Below, piece by piece: positions 14,865 to 25,500 of a stretch of 64,000 nucleotides of DNA (positions are counted from its first letter, which is position 1; each line of letters starts with the position of its first letter). A model generated the notes under the pieces. That model searched no databases. It was not told where the DNA came from and was given only the letters and a program-made list of their open reading frames with translations. This DNA comes from DATEKX01 sp963726785. Its GTDB lineage: Bacteria > Acidobacteriota > Blastocatellia > UBA7656. Location of the stretch: the NCBI GenBank assembly GCA_963726785.1, contig CAVSDJ010000008.1, positions 1,488,001-1,552,000 on the forward strand, in the 5' to 3' direction. A program made the translations under genes and the position numbers.

Positions 14865-17666
14865 CTATCTCCTAAAGAGATTCGCGAAGTCCATAGTTAC
14901 GCCGAAGACCAGCGACCGTCCCGGCGCAGGCGCGCTTTGAAAATTCTCGAAATAGAAGCGGTCGGTCAGATTATCCACTCCGCAGGTAAACGATATGCGA
15001 TTTGTCTCTCTGCGATAAGTATGGCCGCCGCGCACCGACTGTTTCGCAAATGATCTCAACCCCGCGAGCGTGCCATATTGCGTCAGGATCGTTGAAGAAA
15101 GGTCGAGAGGGTCAATCCGTTCGACGCGCGATTGATAGCGAACCTGATATTGGCCAAACCATTTGCCGTTGGCACTGCTAAAGCGAGCGCCAAATACACC
15201 TCGAAAGGGCGTGATGCCGGACAAAGGCACATCGCTCAAAGACCCTTTTAATGGAATAGCTGTATCGGGTCGATTATAAAACTTCCGGATGAGCGCAACG
15301 GCATTTGCATCGGGAGTTAAATCCGCACCTTTCAACCATCCAAGCGTAGCGAACGGGGCAACGATACCCGTTCTCCCCGCCGGTATGTTCACTTCGTAAG
15401 AGCCTTCGATGCCTTGAATGCGCGCGCGGTCAGTATTAATGCGCTGCACGTACAACACGCCGTGAAAAGGAAATTCGGGAGATATGGGTTGCAAACCGCG
15501 GGCCGGGTCAGCCGGTATGAACAAGGCGTCAGAAAATGCCGGGCGGAGAAAGTCTTCAAGGTTGTTGCGAAAATAAGTGAAAGAACCGGCCCATCTGTTG
15601 CGATGAATTTTAAGACCAACTTCATAATTATTACCTCTTTCAGGTTTCAAGGCGGTGTTTGAAACCAGCAGCACGCTGAAGGTGGGGTCGCCAAAATCGC
15701 GCAGAATATAACGCTCGGTAATTCCAGGCTCGCGATAGCTGTTCGCCCATCGGAAGTAAGGGTTGATGCGGCCAGGTGCTCGTATGACCACGCCGACGTT
15801 TCCAGTAAGCACAGTGTTATCTGTGCCGGTCCCGCTTTTTTTATTGACCAGATCGTTGATGCCTTTCAATCCATCAATATTTATCTGGCCGGGACTGGAC
15901 GTAAGGCTATCGACTGAAGCGGCAAGGATTGCTGCTTCAGTATCGAGCGGAAAGCCTCCGGTGATACGCGCTTCTGTTTTCCATTTGTCTGCGCGCAGCC
16001 CTCCGATTAATCGTAGCCAGGCAAACGGTTCGTATTCTACAAGATTAAACCAGCCGATATTCTTGTAAACGGAATCGGGATTCCCTGCCCTGCCGGAAAC
16101 AATCTTATCAGGGACCGAAGTGCCCGACTTAAAATCTATGCGTGAAAACCGGTCTTTAGAATAATCTCTCAGATAAGCGAAGCCTGTCGTAATCACCGCG
16201 CCTGAAAAAGGGACCAGCGTGGCCTGAATATTGATGCCATATGATGTGACGGTATTTTTTGCGTCCGTGAAGTTCCCTAAAGTAAATACCGAAGCGTCGC
16301 CCGTGAGGGTAGATAAGGCTCCGCCGGAATCGGGCACGAAGGTCCAACTGCTGACCGGCTCGATGGCGGAAACAAAGTTGTCATCCGAGAACGAATAACG
16401 CTGCCTGTAAAAACCGGCTGAAAGATGCGATAACCAGTTTGCAAGATCGTGGCCTTCATACCCCAGCCCATACTTATCCAATCGCCGGAAGCCGTTAAAC
16501 TGTTCGCGCCCATCGAAAGGAGGCGTGATAAATGGGAATTCGATATTCTTATGTTGACTATTGAGTTGCCGATATCGAACGACATGTTTAGCAGACGGAA
16601 AGAACCACAAGTCCGCCTGATCATTAAAGCCATGACCCGCCCCGTTTGGGATTTCAGCCCCCGCCGCCAGTTGCCATACTGCATATGTGCGCGCAACATT
16701 GTTGTTGACAAAGTTTCCCATCTCAGTAGCAAGTTGGCCTAAGCGCACGACCTCTTGAATATCAACAGCACCGTTGCCGGATTTATAATCGTCCGTTGCG
16801 AACAAAGACCCGCCGAGCCTTAAAGCGAGTTTCGGAATGCTCCAGTTTATAGCAGTAGCGCCGCGCCGAAACGGGCCGTTGCTATGAAGATCACCGTCAA
16901 ACCGGATGCTGAAAATTTGAGCTGAATCTGTTCGCTCAGGGGCTTTGGTTACAAGATTAATTGTACCAGCTAAAGCATCCGAGCCGTAGAGGCTTGAACC
17001 CGCACCGCTGACTACTTCCGCAGATTGCAACTGAGTAACATCAACAACACCCGGCGAAACACCTGAAATAGGGTCGCTTCGGAAATTATTGAGCCGCTCA
17101 CCGTCAATCAACAACAAAAGGCGATTGGAAGCAAGGCCACGCAGTTGCGGGCGCTCTACAGCCGGGTTTGAGCCGATGGAGTTAAGGTTTGGAGTTTTTT
17201 CAATTGCCGCAAGCGTTGACCGAGGGCGACTCCTTTCGATTTCAGCCCCGTCTGTTACCGTCACTGTCTGCGGGGCATCCAGAGACAATCGAGCATTGCC
17301 TTTACTTGCAGTTATAGTGATTGTGTCTTTGATAGTGCCGGGCGCAAGCGAGAAATTCTGATCTTTCAGTTCAACACCTGCCAGGGACAAAGTTCGAGCG
17401 GTGACAGCAAATCCGTCACCTTCGGCTGAAAGGTGATACTGGCCGGGTCGAAGTCCGCTGATCTTGTATCGTCCTGCCGAATCGGTCTTTGCCGTGATAA
17501 CTCGTCCGCTTGCCTGATTAATGGCCTTAACCGTCGCGCCCGCGATTGCCTCTTTGTTCTGGTCGAAAACCGAACCGGCTATGGACGAGCCGGATTGAGC
17601 CAGTGCACTGATGACGCACGCAACCGAAATCTGAGCAATTACCAAACATCTGAAGAAGCGATTCAT
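14865..17666 (-). CDS. TonB-dependent outer membrane receptor with carboxypeptidase-like N-terminal domain
   Basis: The protein has a signal peptide (residues 1-23), a CarboxypepD_reg-like fold (about 25-110, SIAGSVFDQNKEAIAGATVK), a plug (about 125-235, with LRGLASNRLLLLIDGERLNN and GAGSSLYGSDALAGTINLVT) and a 22-strand-type barrel to residue 933, ending ...FANLFRR. It imports a ligand such as a siderophore, cobalamin or glycan using TonB-ExbB energy. Which ligand is unknown. GGGAG lies just before the ATG. No TonB or binding-protein genes are adjacent. It is divergent from the GAF gene with a 172-base shared intergenic region. Confidence 0.9.
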   Translation of the reverse strand: MNRFFRCLVIAQISVACVISALAQSGSSIAGSVFDQNKEAIAGATVKAINQASGRVITAKTDSAGRYKISGLRPGQYHLSAEGDGFAVTARTLSLAGVELKDQNFSLAPGTIKDTITITASKGNARLSLDAPQTVTVTDGAEIERSRPRSTLAAIEKTPNLNSIGSNPAVERPQLRGLASNRLLLLIDGERLNNFRSDPISGVSPGVVDVTQLQSAEVVSGAGSSLYGSDALAGTINLVTKAPERTDSAQIFSIRFDGDLHSNGPFRRGATAINWSIPKLALRLGGSLFATDDYKSGNGAVDIQEVVRLGQLATEMGNFVNNNVARTYAVWQLAAGAEIPNGAGHGFNDQADLWFFPSAKHVVRYRQLNSQHKNIEFPFITPPFDGREQFNGFRRLDKYGLGYEGHDLANWLSHLSAGFYRQRYSFSDDNFVSAIEPVSSWTFVPDSGGALSTLTGDASVFTLGNFTDAKNTVTSYGINIQATLVPFSGAVITTGFAYLRDYSKDRFSRIDFKSGTSVPDKIVSGRAGNPDSVYKNIGWFNLVEYEPFAWLRLIGGLRADKWKTEARITGGFPLDTEAAILAASVDSLTSSPGQINIDGLKGINDLVNKKSGTGTDNTVLTGNVGVVIRAPGRINPYFRWANSYREPGITERYILRDFGDPTFSVLLVSNTALKPERGNNYEVGLKIHRNRWAGSFTYFRNNLEDFLRPAFSDALFIPADPARGLQPISPEFPFHGVLYVQRINTDRARIQGIEGSYEVNIPAGRTGIVAPFATLGWLKGADLTPDANAVALIRKFYNRPDTAIPLKGSLSDVPLSGITPFRGVFGARFSSANGKWFGQYQVRYQSRVERIDPLDLSSTILTQYGTLAGLRSFAKQSVRGGHTYRRETNRISFTCGVDNLTDRFYFENFQSAPAPGRSLVFGVTMDFANLFRR

Positions 17667-17838
17667 ATCTCCCTTTCAAGTTAATGCCGAGCGAACCTTA
17701 CTGCCTGAAAACCGGGATCATCACTCTAAGATCGGCGATGATAGCGCCTGTGGACGTTTGCCTTTCACAGAAGTGAATCGCTAAAACTCAACATCTAATT
17801 TTGCGGGGAATAACCTGACCTTTGATCGAGCCGATGTT

Positions 17839-18324
17839 ATGCTAATAACAAAACCTTGTCAATCACGCGGAATAATTACAAGTGTGATATATTTGACTTT
17901 TAACATGCGCCGCTGCTATTTTTCGGCAATGCAAGCGCAACTCGAAGAGATCATCAATCATTTTCATGCAGACACGGGTTCGATACACCTGCTCGAAGAC
18001 GGGATACTCATCCTGAAAGCTCACGTCGGATTGCCTCCTCATATAGCCGACATCGTCGCCAGAGTTCCTATCGGTAAAGGGATGGCTGGTCTCGCCTTCG
18101 AGCGAAACGAGCCCGTCTCCAGTTGCAACATCCAGGCAGACCCGACTGGTAACGTACGTCCCGGCGCTAGAGATACCGGTGTTAACGGCGCAATCGTTGT
18201 GCCTATTCGAGACTCAAGCGGAGAAGCCCGTGGAGCGCTTGGCATAGGCGTCCATCGCACCTACGATTACACAGAGGAAGAGACCGAACAATTACTTGTT
18301 ATGGGAGCGAAGCTAATCTCATAG
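17839..18324 (+). CDS. Small GAF-domain protein
   Basis: Residues from about 31 form a single GAF domain: FHADTGSIHLLEDGILILKAHVGLP, VPIGKGMAGLAFERNEPVSS, IVVPIRDSSGEARGALGIG. Such single-domain GAF proteins sense small molecules or redox state, and with no output domain must act on a partner. The first 22-30 codons are weak, and the real start is more likely 17905 or 17929. There is no cysteine pattern of methionine-R-sulfoxide reductase. Neighbours do not indicate a partner. Confidence 0.75.
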   Translation: MLITKPCQSRGIITSVIYLTFNMRRCYFSAMQAQLEEIINHFHADTGSIHLLEDGILILKAHVGLPPHIADIVARVPIGKGMAGLAFERNEPVSSCNIQADPTGNVRPGARDTGVNGAIVVPIRDSSGEARGALGIGVHRTYDYTEEETEQLLVMGAKLIS

Positions 18325-18355
18325 AAGCAGGCGTGAGATTTGCAACGCCCTTTTT

Positions 18356-19024
18356 TTAATGATTACCGCTCAGTCTATGTCCGATCCACCAGAAGATGCT
18401 CGTCAGCAACAAAACCATCGGAAATATTAAGATCCCTGTTCTCACATCTGATGCCTTCGTTCCTGCCAGTGCATAAAGAAATGCTGCAGGAAAAATCCCT
18501 ACCGTCGAAGCCATCGCAAATCGCAGCCATCCTAGTGATGATGCCCCGGCCAGAATTGCAACGGTTTCTGCCAATATTGGTACAGGACGGGTGATAAGGA
18601 TAGCTGTGATACCCCACTGCTTCATTAGCATCTCAGTTCTTTCGTATTCAGGAGTAGTTATTAGCCGTCTTAGCATGTTGCTACCTGCCCGGCCTATGCC
18701 AAAACCAACAAGGGAAGCGCCTAGTGATCCAATAATTGAAAGCGCTGTGCCAATTAATACGCCAAAAAGCGCTCCGTTTGCAGTCATTATAATACTCGAA
18801 GGTACTGGCAACCATATATCGGCTACAAGTAGCACGACTCCAATGGTCGCAGGTAAAACTCCCCTAGAATTGAGCCACTCTGATGGATCGGTGAGTAATG
18901 GAACTTTATATATTTCAGCGACTCCGAACAGTAATAGAAAAAATGAAGAAATAGCAAGTACAGTTATCCAATAGCGCCTCAACTTCAGAAATTGGATTGA
19001 AGATTTTGGAGCAATTTTTTTCAT
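18356..19024 (-). CDS. TVP38/TMEM64 (DedA/VTT-type) membrane protein
   Basis: The protein has 223 residues from the ATG at 19024 (MKKIAPKSS) and five to six membrane segments. The VTT-domain core is visible: VLLVADIWLPVPSSIIMTAN, then GALFGVLIGTALSIIGSLGAS, and RPVPILAETVAILAG containing the conserved reentrant-loop RP..P. Family members move or flip lipids, or support membrane homeostasis. The frame is open upstream to 19168, but that stretch runs into an IS6 remnant at 19115-19200 on the other strand, so the shorter start is preferred. Confidence 0.8.
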   Translation of the reverse strand: MKKIAPKSSIQFLKLRRYWITVLAISSFFLLLFGVAEIYKVPLLTDPSEWLNSRGVLPATIGVVLLVADIWLPVPSSIIMTANGALFGVLIGTALSIIGSLGASLVGFGIGRAGSNMLRRLITTPEYERTEMLMKQWGITAILITRPVPILAETVAILAGASSLGWLRFAMASTVGIFPAAFLYALAGTKASDVRTGILIFPMVLLLTSIFWWIGHRLSGNH

Positions 19025-19114
19025 CCCTGCTTCAGTCTGTTCTGGAATCAAGTAAACAGTATGCATAATCGTCGGGATGAAAACCACTGCTTCTAGCTCA
19101 TCATCTCTGTTCAC

Positions 19115-19200
19115 AGGCCGCCATTTCGATTCCGCAATCATCATTCTCTGTGTCCGTTGGTACATCACCTACAAACTCAGCTATCGCGACCTCCGCGATA
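19115..19200 (+). mobile_element. IS6-family transposase remnant
   Basis: The plus strand encodes GRHFDSAIIILCVRWYITYK then LSYRDLRD, nearly identical to the N-terminal part of the transposase at 11670. Similarity ends abruptly after LRD (19200), at the same codon as in the remnant near 49268. No ends or rest of the element are seen. Confidence 0.75.
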
Positions 19201-19222
19201 GGACGTAATAGAAGAGAGACTG

Positions 19223-19531
19223 ATGAATTTTTGGAAACTAGGAGACCGGCTTGTGTGCCAGGATGTATTTGAATTACAAGATCAGACTTGTGAGCTATGT
19301 GATAAACATCCTATTACTAGAAATTATGTTGTACGAAATACCAGAACACTGGAATCGGTTATATTTGGCTCAGATTGCATCGTCAACTATAAGCAGGCAT
19401 TTAAAAACAGAGGCTATACTGAGCCCCCTTCTCTTGATTACCGGCGCGACGCTAATCCGTCTCGATCTCTGGCTTCATTCTCTAAAGTATTTCAATACTT
19501 CCTCAGCTCGCAAACGCAGATAGTCAGATGA
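19223..19531 (+). CDS. Small Cys-containing protein of unknown function
   Basis: The first 60 residues are convincing: VFELQDQTCELCDKHPITRN, YVVRNTRTLESVIFGSDCIV. The pattern CxxC, then a central beta hairpin, then GSxCI resembles small zinc-binding domains that sit at the end of nucleases or helicases. The last 20 codons overlap the HEAT gene of the opposite strand by 57 bases and may be read-through after a lost stop. AGAGAG precedes the ATG. Function unknown. Confidence 0.4.
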   Translation: MNFWKLGDRLVCQDVFELQDQTCELCDKHPITRNYVVRNTRTLESVIFGSDCIVNYKQAFKNRGYTEPPSLDYRRDANPSRSLASFSKVFQYFLSSQTQIVR

Positions 19532-20182
19532 TCCTTCCTCATCGCGTATCTTCTGCAAAGTATCCGATATGTCATTGACCAGATCTGTTTGCGTTCCGCG
19601 ACGCCTTTGTGCAGCGCCTCTGGTGCGTACATCTCCTATTATACGTAAGCTCGAAGACTTCGACTGCTGAGTCAGGTCCGGACCTTCGGTACAGTCCACA
19701 CGCCCGCCAGTGGCCAAGTCTTCAATGGCCGAAATCGCGGCATCGCGCACTGCCTCGGTGCCACTCGCCACCGCATAGCGCAGCCCTTCGGAGGATGTTC
19801 GGCCACCAATAGTCCGCAGCGCAGTGATGCAGTAGAGTTGAACCTGCTCGTCGGAATCCGATTCGAGGACGCGGCGGAGTGCTGCAGCAGTTTCCTCGCC
19901 GCCCCATTCGCCCAGTGCCAGAGCGACTTGAGAGCGCACCTCTTTATCCTCATCATTGAGGTGCTCTAGCAGGGCCTCTATTTTTTCAGGGTCAGGAAAC
20001 CGGTCCCTCGGGGTCACGTAGAGCGTTCCTCGTGGAAGTATGCTGCCGCGGGTACGAACGCCGAGTCGGCCCAGCTCCAATGCGGCCTTTTTTCGATCCT
20101 TTCCCGTGCCGATCAGCAATTGGTCTATCCATCGCCGGGCTTCTTGATGTATTTCCTGATCCCTGACTTCACTGTCACTCAT
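19475..20182 (-). CDS. HEAT-repeat protein
   Basis: Residues about 70-160 contain two to three HEAT/PBS-lyase-type repeats (EALLEHLNDEDKEVRSQVAL, AALRRVLESDSDEQVQLYCI, RYAVASGTEAVRDAAISAIE). There is no signal peptide and no catalytic motif, so it is probably a protein-binding scaffold. It is the last gene of the CHAT-containing run on the minus strand, 12 bases after the FAD oxidoreductase, suggesting a shared role with the TPR-CHAT protein. Confidence 0.75.
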   Translation of the reverse strand: MSDSEVRDQEIHQEARRWIDQLLIGTGKDRKKAALELGRLGVRTRGSILPRGTLYVTPRDRFPDPEKIEALLEHLNDEDKEVRSQVALALGEWGGEETAAALRRVLESDSDEQVQLYCITALRTIGGRTSSEGLRYAVASGTEAVRDAAISAIEDLATGGRVDCTEGPDLTQQSKSSSLRIIGDVRTRGAAQRRRGTQTDLVNDISDTLQKIRDEEGSSDYLRLRAEEVLKYFRE

Positions 20183-20194
20183 TTTAACTGTCTC

Positions 20195-20563
20195 CTATCG
20201 TAGGTTGTGGCATCGACGAAATATCTCCCAGGATACCAGAGGGATCTTCCTCCAGCGCTCCAAAGCCACTTCGGCAGCGACGCGCAGCTCGCCCCAGACT
20301 TCGGGTTCCGATTCCCAGGCGAATGGGAATCCGATCTGTTTACGTATCTTCTCCTTCACCTTGAAACTGGCCATCGGGGCGAGCGTCAATTTGGTAGGCC
20401 AAACTGCCCACAAGTTGACAAGGCCGAATTGTTCGATCCTCTCTTCATGAGGAATATTTCCCCTGGCTCTCCCCTCAGCTTTGGGCGCGTCGTAAAGGCC
20501 CCACTCGTAACACTCCGGATTGAGGAAATACTTTGGCGTTAGTCTCCGCAGTGCAACAAGCAC
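20195..20563 (-). CDS. FAD-dependent oxidoreductase, C-terminal part
   Basis: This frame carries the continuation LVALRRLTPKYFLNPECYEW through the end of the protein at 20195, completing the DAO-like oxidoreductase that starts at 21482. The Met at 20563 is internal. The join lies near 20597. The segment includes the last part of the substrate domain and a helical C-terminus (VAAEVALERWRKIPLVSW). Confidence 0.6.
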   Translation of the reverse strand: MLVALRRLTPKYFLNPECYEWGLYDAPKAEGRARGNIPHEERIEQFGLVNLWAVWPTKLTLAPMASFKVKEKIRKQIGFPFAWESEPEVWGELRVAAEVALERWRKIPLVSWEIFRRCHNLR

Positions 20564-21482
20564 TTGATGTAACCACCAGTGAGTGTCCGAACTCCAACCA
20601 GTCTTCGACCACCGCCAGCGAGCCGCTGCGATTATCTGAGATCAGCCAAATCACCTCCGCGCCAAGATCGCGTGATGCGATAAACAGCGCCCCAAGGCGT
20701 GGGAATACTCCGGTCAGCGGCTCCAGATCCGCTTTCTTGCCTTTGATCACAAGCATAAATGATTTGCGAATCTGTTGTGCGCCGGCAATCCGCTCTGTAA
20801 GGGGGCGATACTCCCTCGATGCGCACTGCAAGAGGGCTTGATTGCCTGCGCCGGCAGTAAGGACCAGTGCCCTGGGGTGAAAGGTGAGTCGGTCCCCCGT
20901 GTCCAAGGAGACCTCGACCTCTTTGACCTTCTGGTTGCGCACGGTGATACGTTCGACACTGCGAATGCGGCTGATCATGTGCCTAAGTCCGCGTGATAAA
21001 CTCTCTACAAGCCAACTGCCATCCAGGCAGTTTTCAGGGCTCCGGTCTACAACCTTGATTGCGCCCCCGACCAGCGGAGGCGGGACATCAACCTGATCAG
21101 ACTTTAAGCCCAAACTTAACCAGAAGTTTCTCTTCTGCTGAGCATCAGCCGCGCTTTGGTATCCGAAGTAGGATGGCGTCACGCCTCGTTTTGGCGGATT
21201 CTCTGCGAACCAACTTTCCCACAGCGCGTTCACGCCTCCCAGCCGCTTGATGAGATCTTCTTCTCCGCGTTTCTCATCATACAGATGCCCCTGATGAATA
21301 TAAACATGAGAGTGGCAAGTCTGCCCATCGCCCAATGCCCGCTTTTCCAGCAGTACGACCGAATAGCCTTCTTTAGTCAGGTCTCTCAACAGCCAGAGCC
21401 CTTGCACTCCGCCGCCAATGATTAAAACATCCACTTCAATATGATTCGCTTGAGCCCGTCCCGACGACCCTTTACTTATCAT
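20475..21482 (-). CDS. FAD-dependent oxidoreductase (DAO type), N-terminal part
   Basis: EVDVLIIGGGVQGLWLLRDL at residues 17-36 is the Rossmann GxGxxG FAD site, followed by VVLLEKRALGDGQTCHSH and an ALVLTAGAGNQALL second dinucleotide segment, as in the D-amino-acid/glycine oxidase (DAO) superfamily. After residue 295 (VVEDW) an extra T in a TT run (20596-20597) breaks the frame. Removing it gives WWSSDTHWWLHQVLVALRRL, which joins the downstream ORF. The intact protein would have about 428 residues. Its substrate is unknown. It sits between a CHAT protease and a HEAT protein, an unusual place for an oxidoreductase. Confidence 0.75.
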   Translation of the reverse strand: MISKGSSGRAQANHIEVDVLIIGGGVQGLWLLRDLTKEGYSVVLLEKRALGDGQTCHSHVYIHQGHLYDEKRGEEDLIKRLGGVNALWESWFAENPPKRGVTPSYFGYQSAADAQQKRNFWLSLGLKSDQVDVPPPLVGGAIKVVDRSPENCLDGSWLVESLSRGLRHMISRIRSVERITVRNQKVKEVEVSLDTGDRLTFHPRALVLTAGAGNQALLQCASREYRPLTERIAGAQQIRKSFMLVIKGKKADLEPLTGVFPRLGALFIASRDLGAEVIWLISDNRSGSLAVVEDWLEFGHSLVVTSSACCTAETNAKVFPQSGVLRVGPLRRAQS

Positions 21483-21574
21483 AGATGGGGCCTCACATGA
21501 TGAGTTTTTATAACCGTCACATCATTATAGAGCAGATGAATGACTTTCAAGCCACCGCTTCCACCCTCAAACTG

Positions 21575-21904
21575 CTACGTTGCGCCTACACACTGAAACG
21601 CGCCCCACCAGTAAGTGTGGGCGAAGGGCTTGCCGCCGTGGGTAGCCGCTAACTCTTCTATGTCAAAGCGTGCATTAGCGAGATCGATTGCAGCCATCCG
21701 TTCACGTGCGTTGACTTGCATTAACTCTGTACGCTTCTCGTTGAGCAGTCCACGCACTTCGGTTACGGGCAAATCCCGCAGCCAACACTGTGCCTCTTGC
21801 AATGCGCCGGCTTTCCCGAGGTTGCGATTGTAGAGATTTTCATGAAACCGCTTCATCAACAATGCAGTGGACAGGTCATTGACCGCCCACAAACTCCCCA
21901 CCAC
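21575..21904 (-). CDS. TPR-CHAT protein, C-terminal end of CHAT domain
   Basis: It begins in the conserved VVGSLWAVNDLSTALLMKRF motif that follows the catalytic Cys segment in all CHAT domains and ends with PFAHTYWWGAFQCVGAT, the usual (Y/W)WGAF..G terminus. It is therefore the last 100 residues of the protein beginning at 25712, not a separate gene. Confidence 0.7.
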   Translation of the reverse strand: MVGSLWAVNDLSTALLMKRFHENLYNRNLGKAGALQEAQCWLRDLPVTEVRGLLNEKRTELMQVNARERMAAIDLANARFDIEELAATHGGKPFAHTYWWGAFQCVGAT

Positions 21905-22566
21905 CGTCGGGTGCGAGCCATGAGAAACGCTATGTGCAAACCCTGCGCCTCGTCCACCATATCGCGATAGTCAGTCACCGTCGTCTCGCACGCGCTGAGG
22001 ACCGTGAGCCATGTATCAGACAGGTCGAGTCGTAAGATGTCACTTAATAGCAGCCGGTCGTCGCCGTGGAGAGTTAAATGTGAGGCGAACACATCGTTCA
22101 GGTCGTAAGTGCCGTGACACGAAAGTAAGACCTCATGGCCCTGGGCAATGAGCCTTTTGACCTGGGCGAGCGTTGCTTCAGCGCCGGGCAGGATCTGTTT
22201 GATGGGGAAATACTGCGCCGCCTCTTCTACGTCCCAGTCGGCAAAGCGCAACGGCCAGTCGCCCGAAGGGTTTGGATCCTGCACAGCGAATAGAACCTCG
22301 CGCGTCCGGCGCTCCTTATCTCTGTGCAAGCAGCGGGAGAGCACAGCGCAACTTGGCGCGTAAAGTATTTCGTAGTCATCCAACCAGTACCGGCGCTGTC
22401 CATCAACCTCATAGTAACACGCATGTAGCGGAAGCAGATTCAGCCCTTTGTTGGGAACGAATATAAGCCGCTTTGCTTTGGGATAGTACTTCTTCAGCCG
22501 CTCCTGGATACGGCCATCAATCTTGTTTGCAAAGTCCTTGTCGTTTGCTCCAGGCAATTCATCCAT
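21856..22566 (-). CDS. TPR-CHAT protein, CHAT protease core
   Basis: This frame holds the caspase-like core: LIFVPNKGLNLLPLHACYYE, the catalytic His in VLLSCHGTYDLND and the catalytic Cys in WLTVLSACETTVTDY, in the expected order. The Met at 22566 is internal, as the sequence is continuous with the TPR part once one base is added at 22568-22570. The frame breaks again after AFLMART. Adding one base to the GGG run at 21909-21911 restores TPTVVGSLWAVND. Confidence 0.75.
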   Translation of the reverse strand: MDELPGANDKDFANKIDGRIQERLKKYYPKAKRLIFVPNKGLNLLPLHACYYEVDGQRRYWLDDYEILYAPSCAVLSRCLHRDKERRTREVLFAVQDPNPSGDWPLRFADWDVEEAAQYFPIKQILPGAEATLAQVKRLIAQGHEVLLSCHGTYDLNDVFASHLTLHGDDRLLLSDILRLDLSDTWLTVLSACETTVTDYRDMVDEAQGLHIAFLMARTRRWWGVCGRSMTCPLHC

Positions 22567-25500
22567 CCCTGCTGGCTCACTTCTTTACTCCGCCATCGGT
22601 GATACGTCACCAGCCACCCGTCCGCCGATACACCATCTTGATTTCTCTTGATGAGCATTTCTTGAAGCGCCTGGTTGGTAAACTCTGGCACGCGAATGAC
22701 CTGCTCCTCAGTAACGTCATCATCGTCGCCGCTCAGCAGAAACATGAACGCGCCCGCCTCGGTCACGCGGAATTCAACCAGGACGGAGTTCGTTTGTTGG
22801 GGAATCGCCCGAATGTCGGCGAACGTGAGGGGCGGCGCGGTGGGCAGATGGTCAGGGTCGTCAGCGCGGAATCGCGCCTCAAGCGAAGCGAGCTTGGTGC
22901 GAGTGCGAGACAGTTCATCGCGAATGTCCTGGTAGAGCGCCGCAGACACAGGGTCGCGCAAGCTCCCTGTATTCAACTGCCGCTCCAGCGCCTGAGTCTC
23001 CGCAAGCAGGTTCAGATAGTCGCGCCATACCGATTCCGCGACACCCTTCGGCCTGGCGTCGCGGCGGACCAGCGCTTCGACGAGATTCCGCGTCTTTCCG
23101 CGCTCGGTATAGACAAGCGCGTCGGCAAAGTAGCCTAATTCGATACTAGAAACTATCGCTCGCTCAAACACGATTGCCTTTTGGGAGAACAAGCGGTGTC
23201 GCTCCTCGGATGTCAACGCAGCCGCCCGCGCGCCTTCAAGCAGTTCGATGATTTCTTCGCAAACCCACATCGTCTCTTGCCACTGTCGTTCTCGGTAGTA
23301 CGCCGTGCATAGATTGTGCAGTGTATTCAGGCGATCAAGAGGCATCGCGTCTGCGGTATAAACTCGCAATGCTGCTCGAAGCGATTTAATGGCAGGTTCA
23401 AGACTCACGCCCGGATCAATTCCCCTCAGATCTACGTACGCGCCGCCGAGATTGGTTTGCGCCCGCGCCCAATCGGTCGGGAAATTCTCCTCTCGGTGAA
23501 CCTCCAGCGCAGCTTGAAAGTGGTGAATCGCATTTCTCAGGTTGTCCGCACGATCTCCGATCGCGGCGGTGATATACCACGCGCCAAGATTGTTCTGCAC
23601 CAATGCCCAGTCCCACGGGTAACTTTGTTCCGTATAAACCCGCAATGCGGCTTCGTAGTGCTCTCGTGCCAGGTTAAGGCTTTCGTCATCCCCGAGTAAT
23701 CGCCGGTGCATATTACCCAGACCATTCTGTACTCTTGCCCAGTCGTACGGGTGATTGCCTTCGGTATACACCCGCAACGCCGCCTCCAAGCTATTGATCG
23801 CAGCCTTCAGGTTCGTACCATCAGCGTCGGGCAGATCAGCATAAGCGCTGCCCAGATTATGTTGAGTGGTCGCCCAGTCCAGAGGGTGTTCAGTCTCGGT
23901 CACAACACGCAATGCCGCTTGATAATAACCGATCGCCCTGCTGAGGTTGTCACGCTGATCGCCTGTCGGCATCTCGACGTAAGTGTTACCCATATTGGAC
24001 TGAAGCTTTGCCCAGTCGAGCGGGTAGTCCTCTTGCGTGAAGACCTCAAACGCTTGAGTATAGCAATCGAGCGACTTGGAGAGATTATCATTTCGATTAC
24101 CTGCGGGAAGCTTCGTGTAGGCTCCTCCCAGATTGTTCAAGGTCCTTGCCCAATCTTCGGGGAAGTCGGTTTTCGTAAAAACTCGCAACGCTGCCTCAGA
24201 ACACTCTATGGCCGAGGCAAGGTTCTTGCCTCTATCAGGGGTTTGCAAATCCTGATAGGCAATACCTAGGCCCTGCTGTGTATACGCCCAGTCTTCCGGA
24301 GATGACCGCTCTGTAAAAACTTCCAGGGCCATGCGGTAATAGTCAATGGCTTTCCTAAGGTTGCTGGCCGGATCACCCGACGACAAGTTGGCATAAGCAC
24401 TGCCAAGATTACGATGGACTCTCGCCCAATTTTCCGGGGAATCCTCTCTCGTCCACACTCGGAGCGCGGCTCGATAATGCGCGATGATGCGCTCCAGATC
24501 CTTCTCCTGGTCATTGGCGTGTCGCTTGCGATATAGGTCGCCCAAACCGTCCTGGGCCATTGCCCATAACCTGGGAACGGATTGTTCTGTACAAACCCGT
24601 AACGCGGCTTGGTAGCATTCAATAGCCTTGTCCAGGTTTTCTTTCCGGTCGCCTCTGGTCAGCTTGCTATAAGCGGCTCCCAGACCCATGTGAGTCCACG
24701 CCCAATCCAAAGGGAAGTCGTTTTCGTTGTAGACACGTAATGCGGCTTTGCAACAATCAATCGCCTTTAGCACGTTCTCCGCATCACGCTTCGTCGGTAA
24801 GGCGAGATAGGCAATAGCCAGATTGCCCTGAGTTCTTGCCCAATCCTCCGGAAAATCTTTTTCGGTGAAGACGCGTAGCGCTGCAAGGTGGCAATCAATC
24901 GCCCCTTGTAAATTCTCCTTGCGGTTGCTGGTGGGCGATTCCCCGATTGCAATGCCAAGGCCATTCTGCGCGTTTGCCCATTGCACAGGGAAGCTCCGTT
25001 CGTTAAAAACTCTCAATGCGGCGAGGCAATGAGCGATGGCCCGGTCAGAGTTATCCTGCTTGTTCCCCGACGGTAGCTTTGCGTAAGCATCTCCCAGCCC
25101 CATCTGTATCAACGCCCACTCGGTGGGGGAATTCCACTCTGTGAAGACACGCAATGCCGCCTGGCAACAGTCGATTGCCTTCCGCAAATTCTCCGCTCGA
25201 TTACGCGTAGATAAGTCGGCATAGGTGGCCCCCAGGCTATGCTGTGTCCGTGCCCACTCCACCGGAGAGAGGGCTTCTGTCCTGACTTGCAGGGCCGCCT
25301 CGTAGCAAGCCTTTGCCTTCAGGTAGTTTTCCTCAGAATTGGAAGGCAGTTCGCGGTAGGCGTTGCCCAAGTTGTGCTGGGTGCTTGCCCAATGGCCCAC
25401 GATGTTCAGCTTTGCGTAGCCTCGCAGCGCCGCCTGATAGCAATCAATCGCCTTGTTGATGTTTTGCTTTCTATTGCCCACCGGCAAAGCCCTATACGCC

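Noticed and set aside
17750..17800. Possible fifth copy of the 35-bp motif (GATGATAGCGCC) between the TonB receptor and the GAF gene
   Set aside because: Only the first six bases match in register; the CCGCCTTA block is absent.
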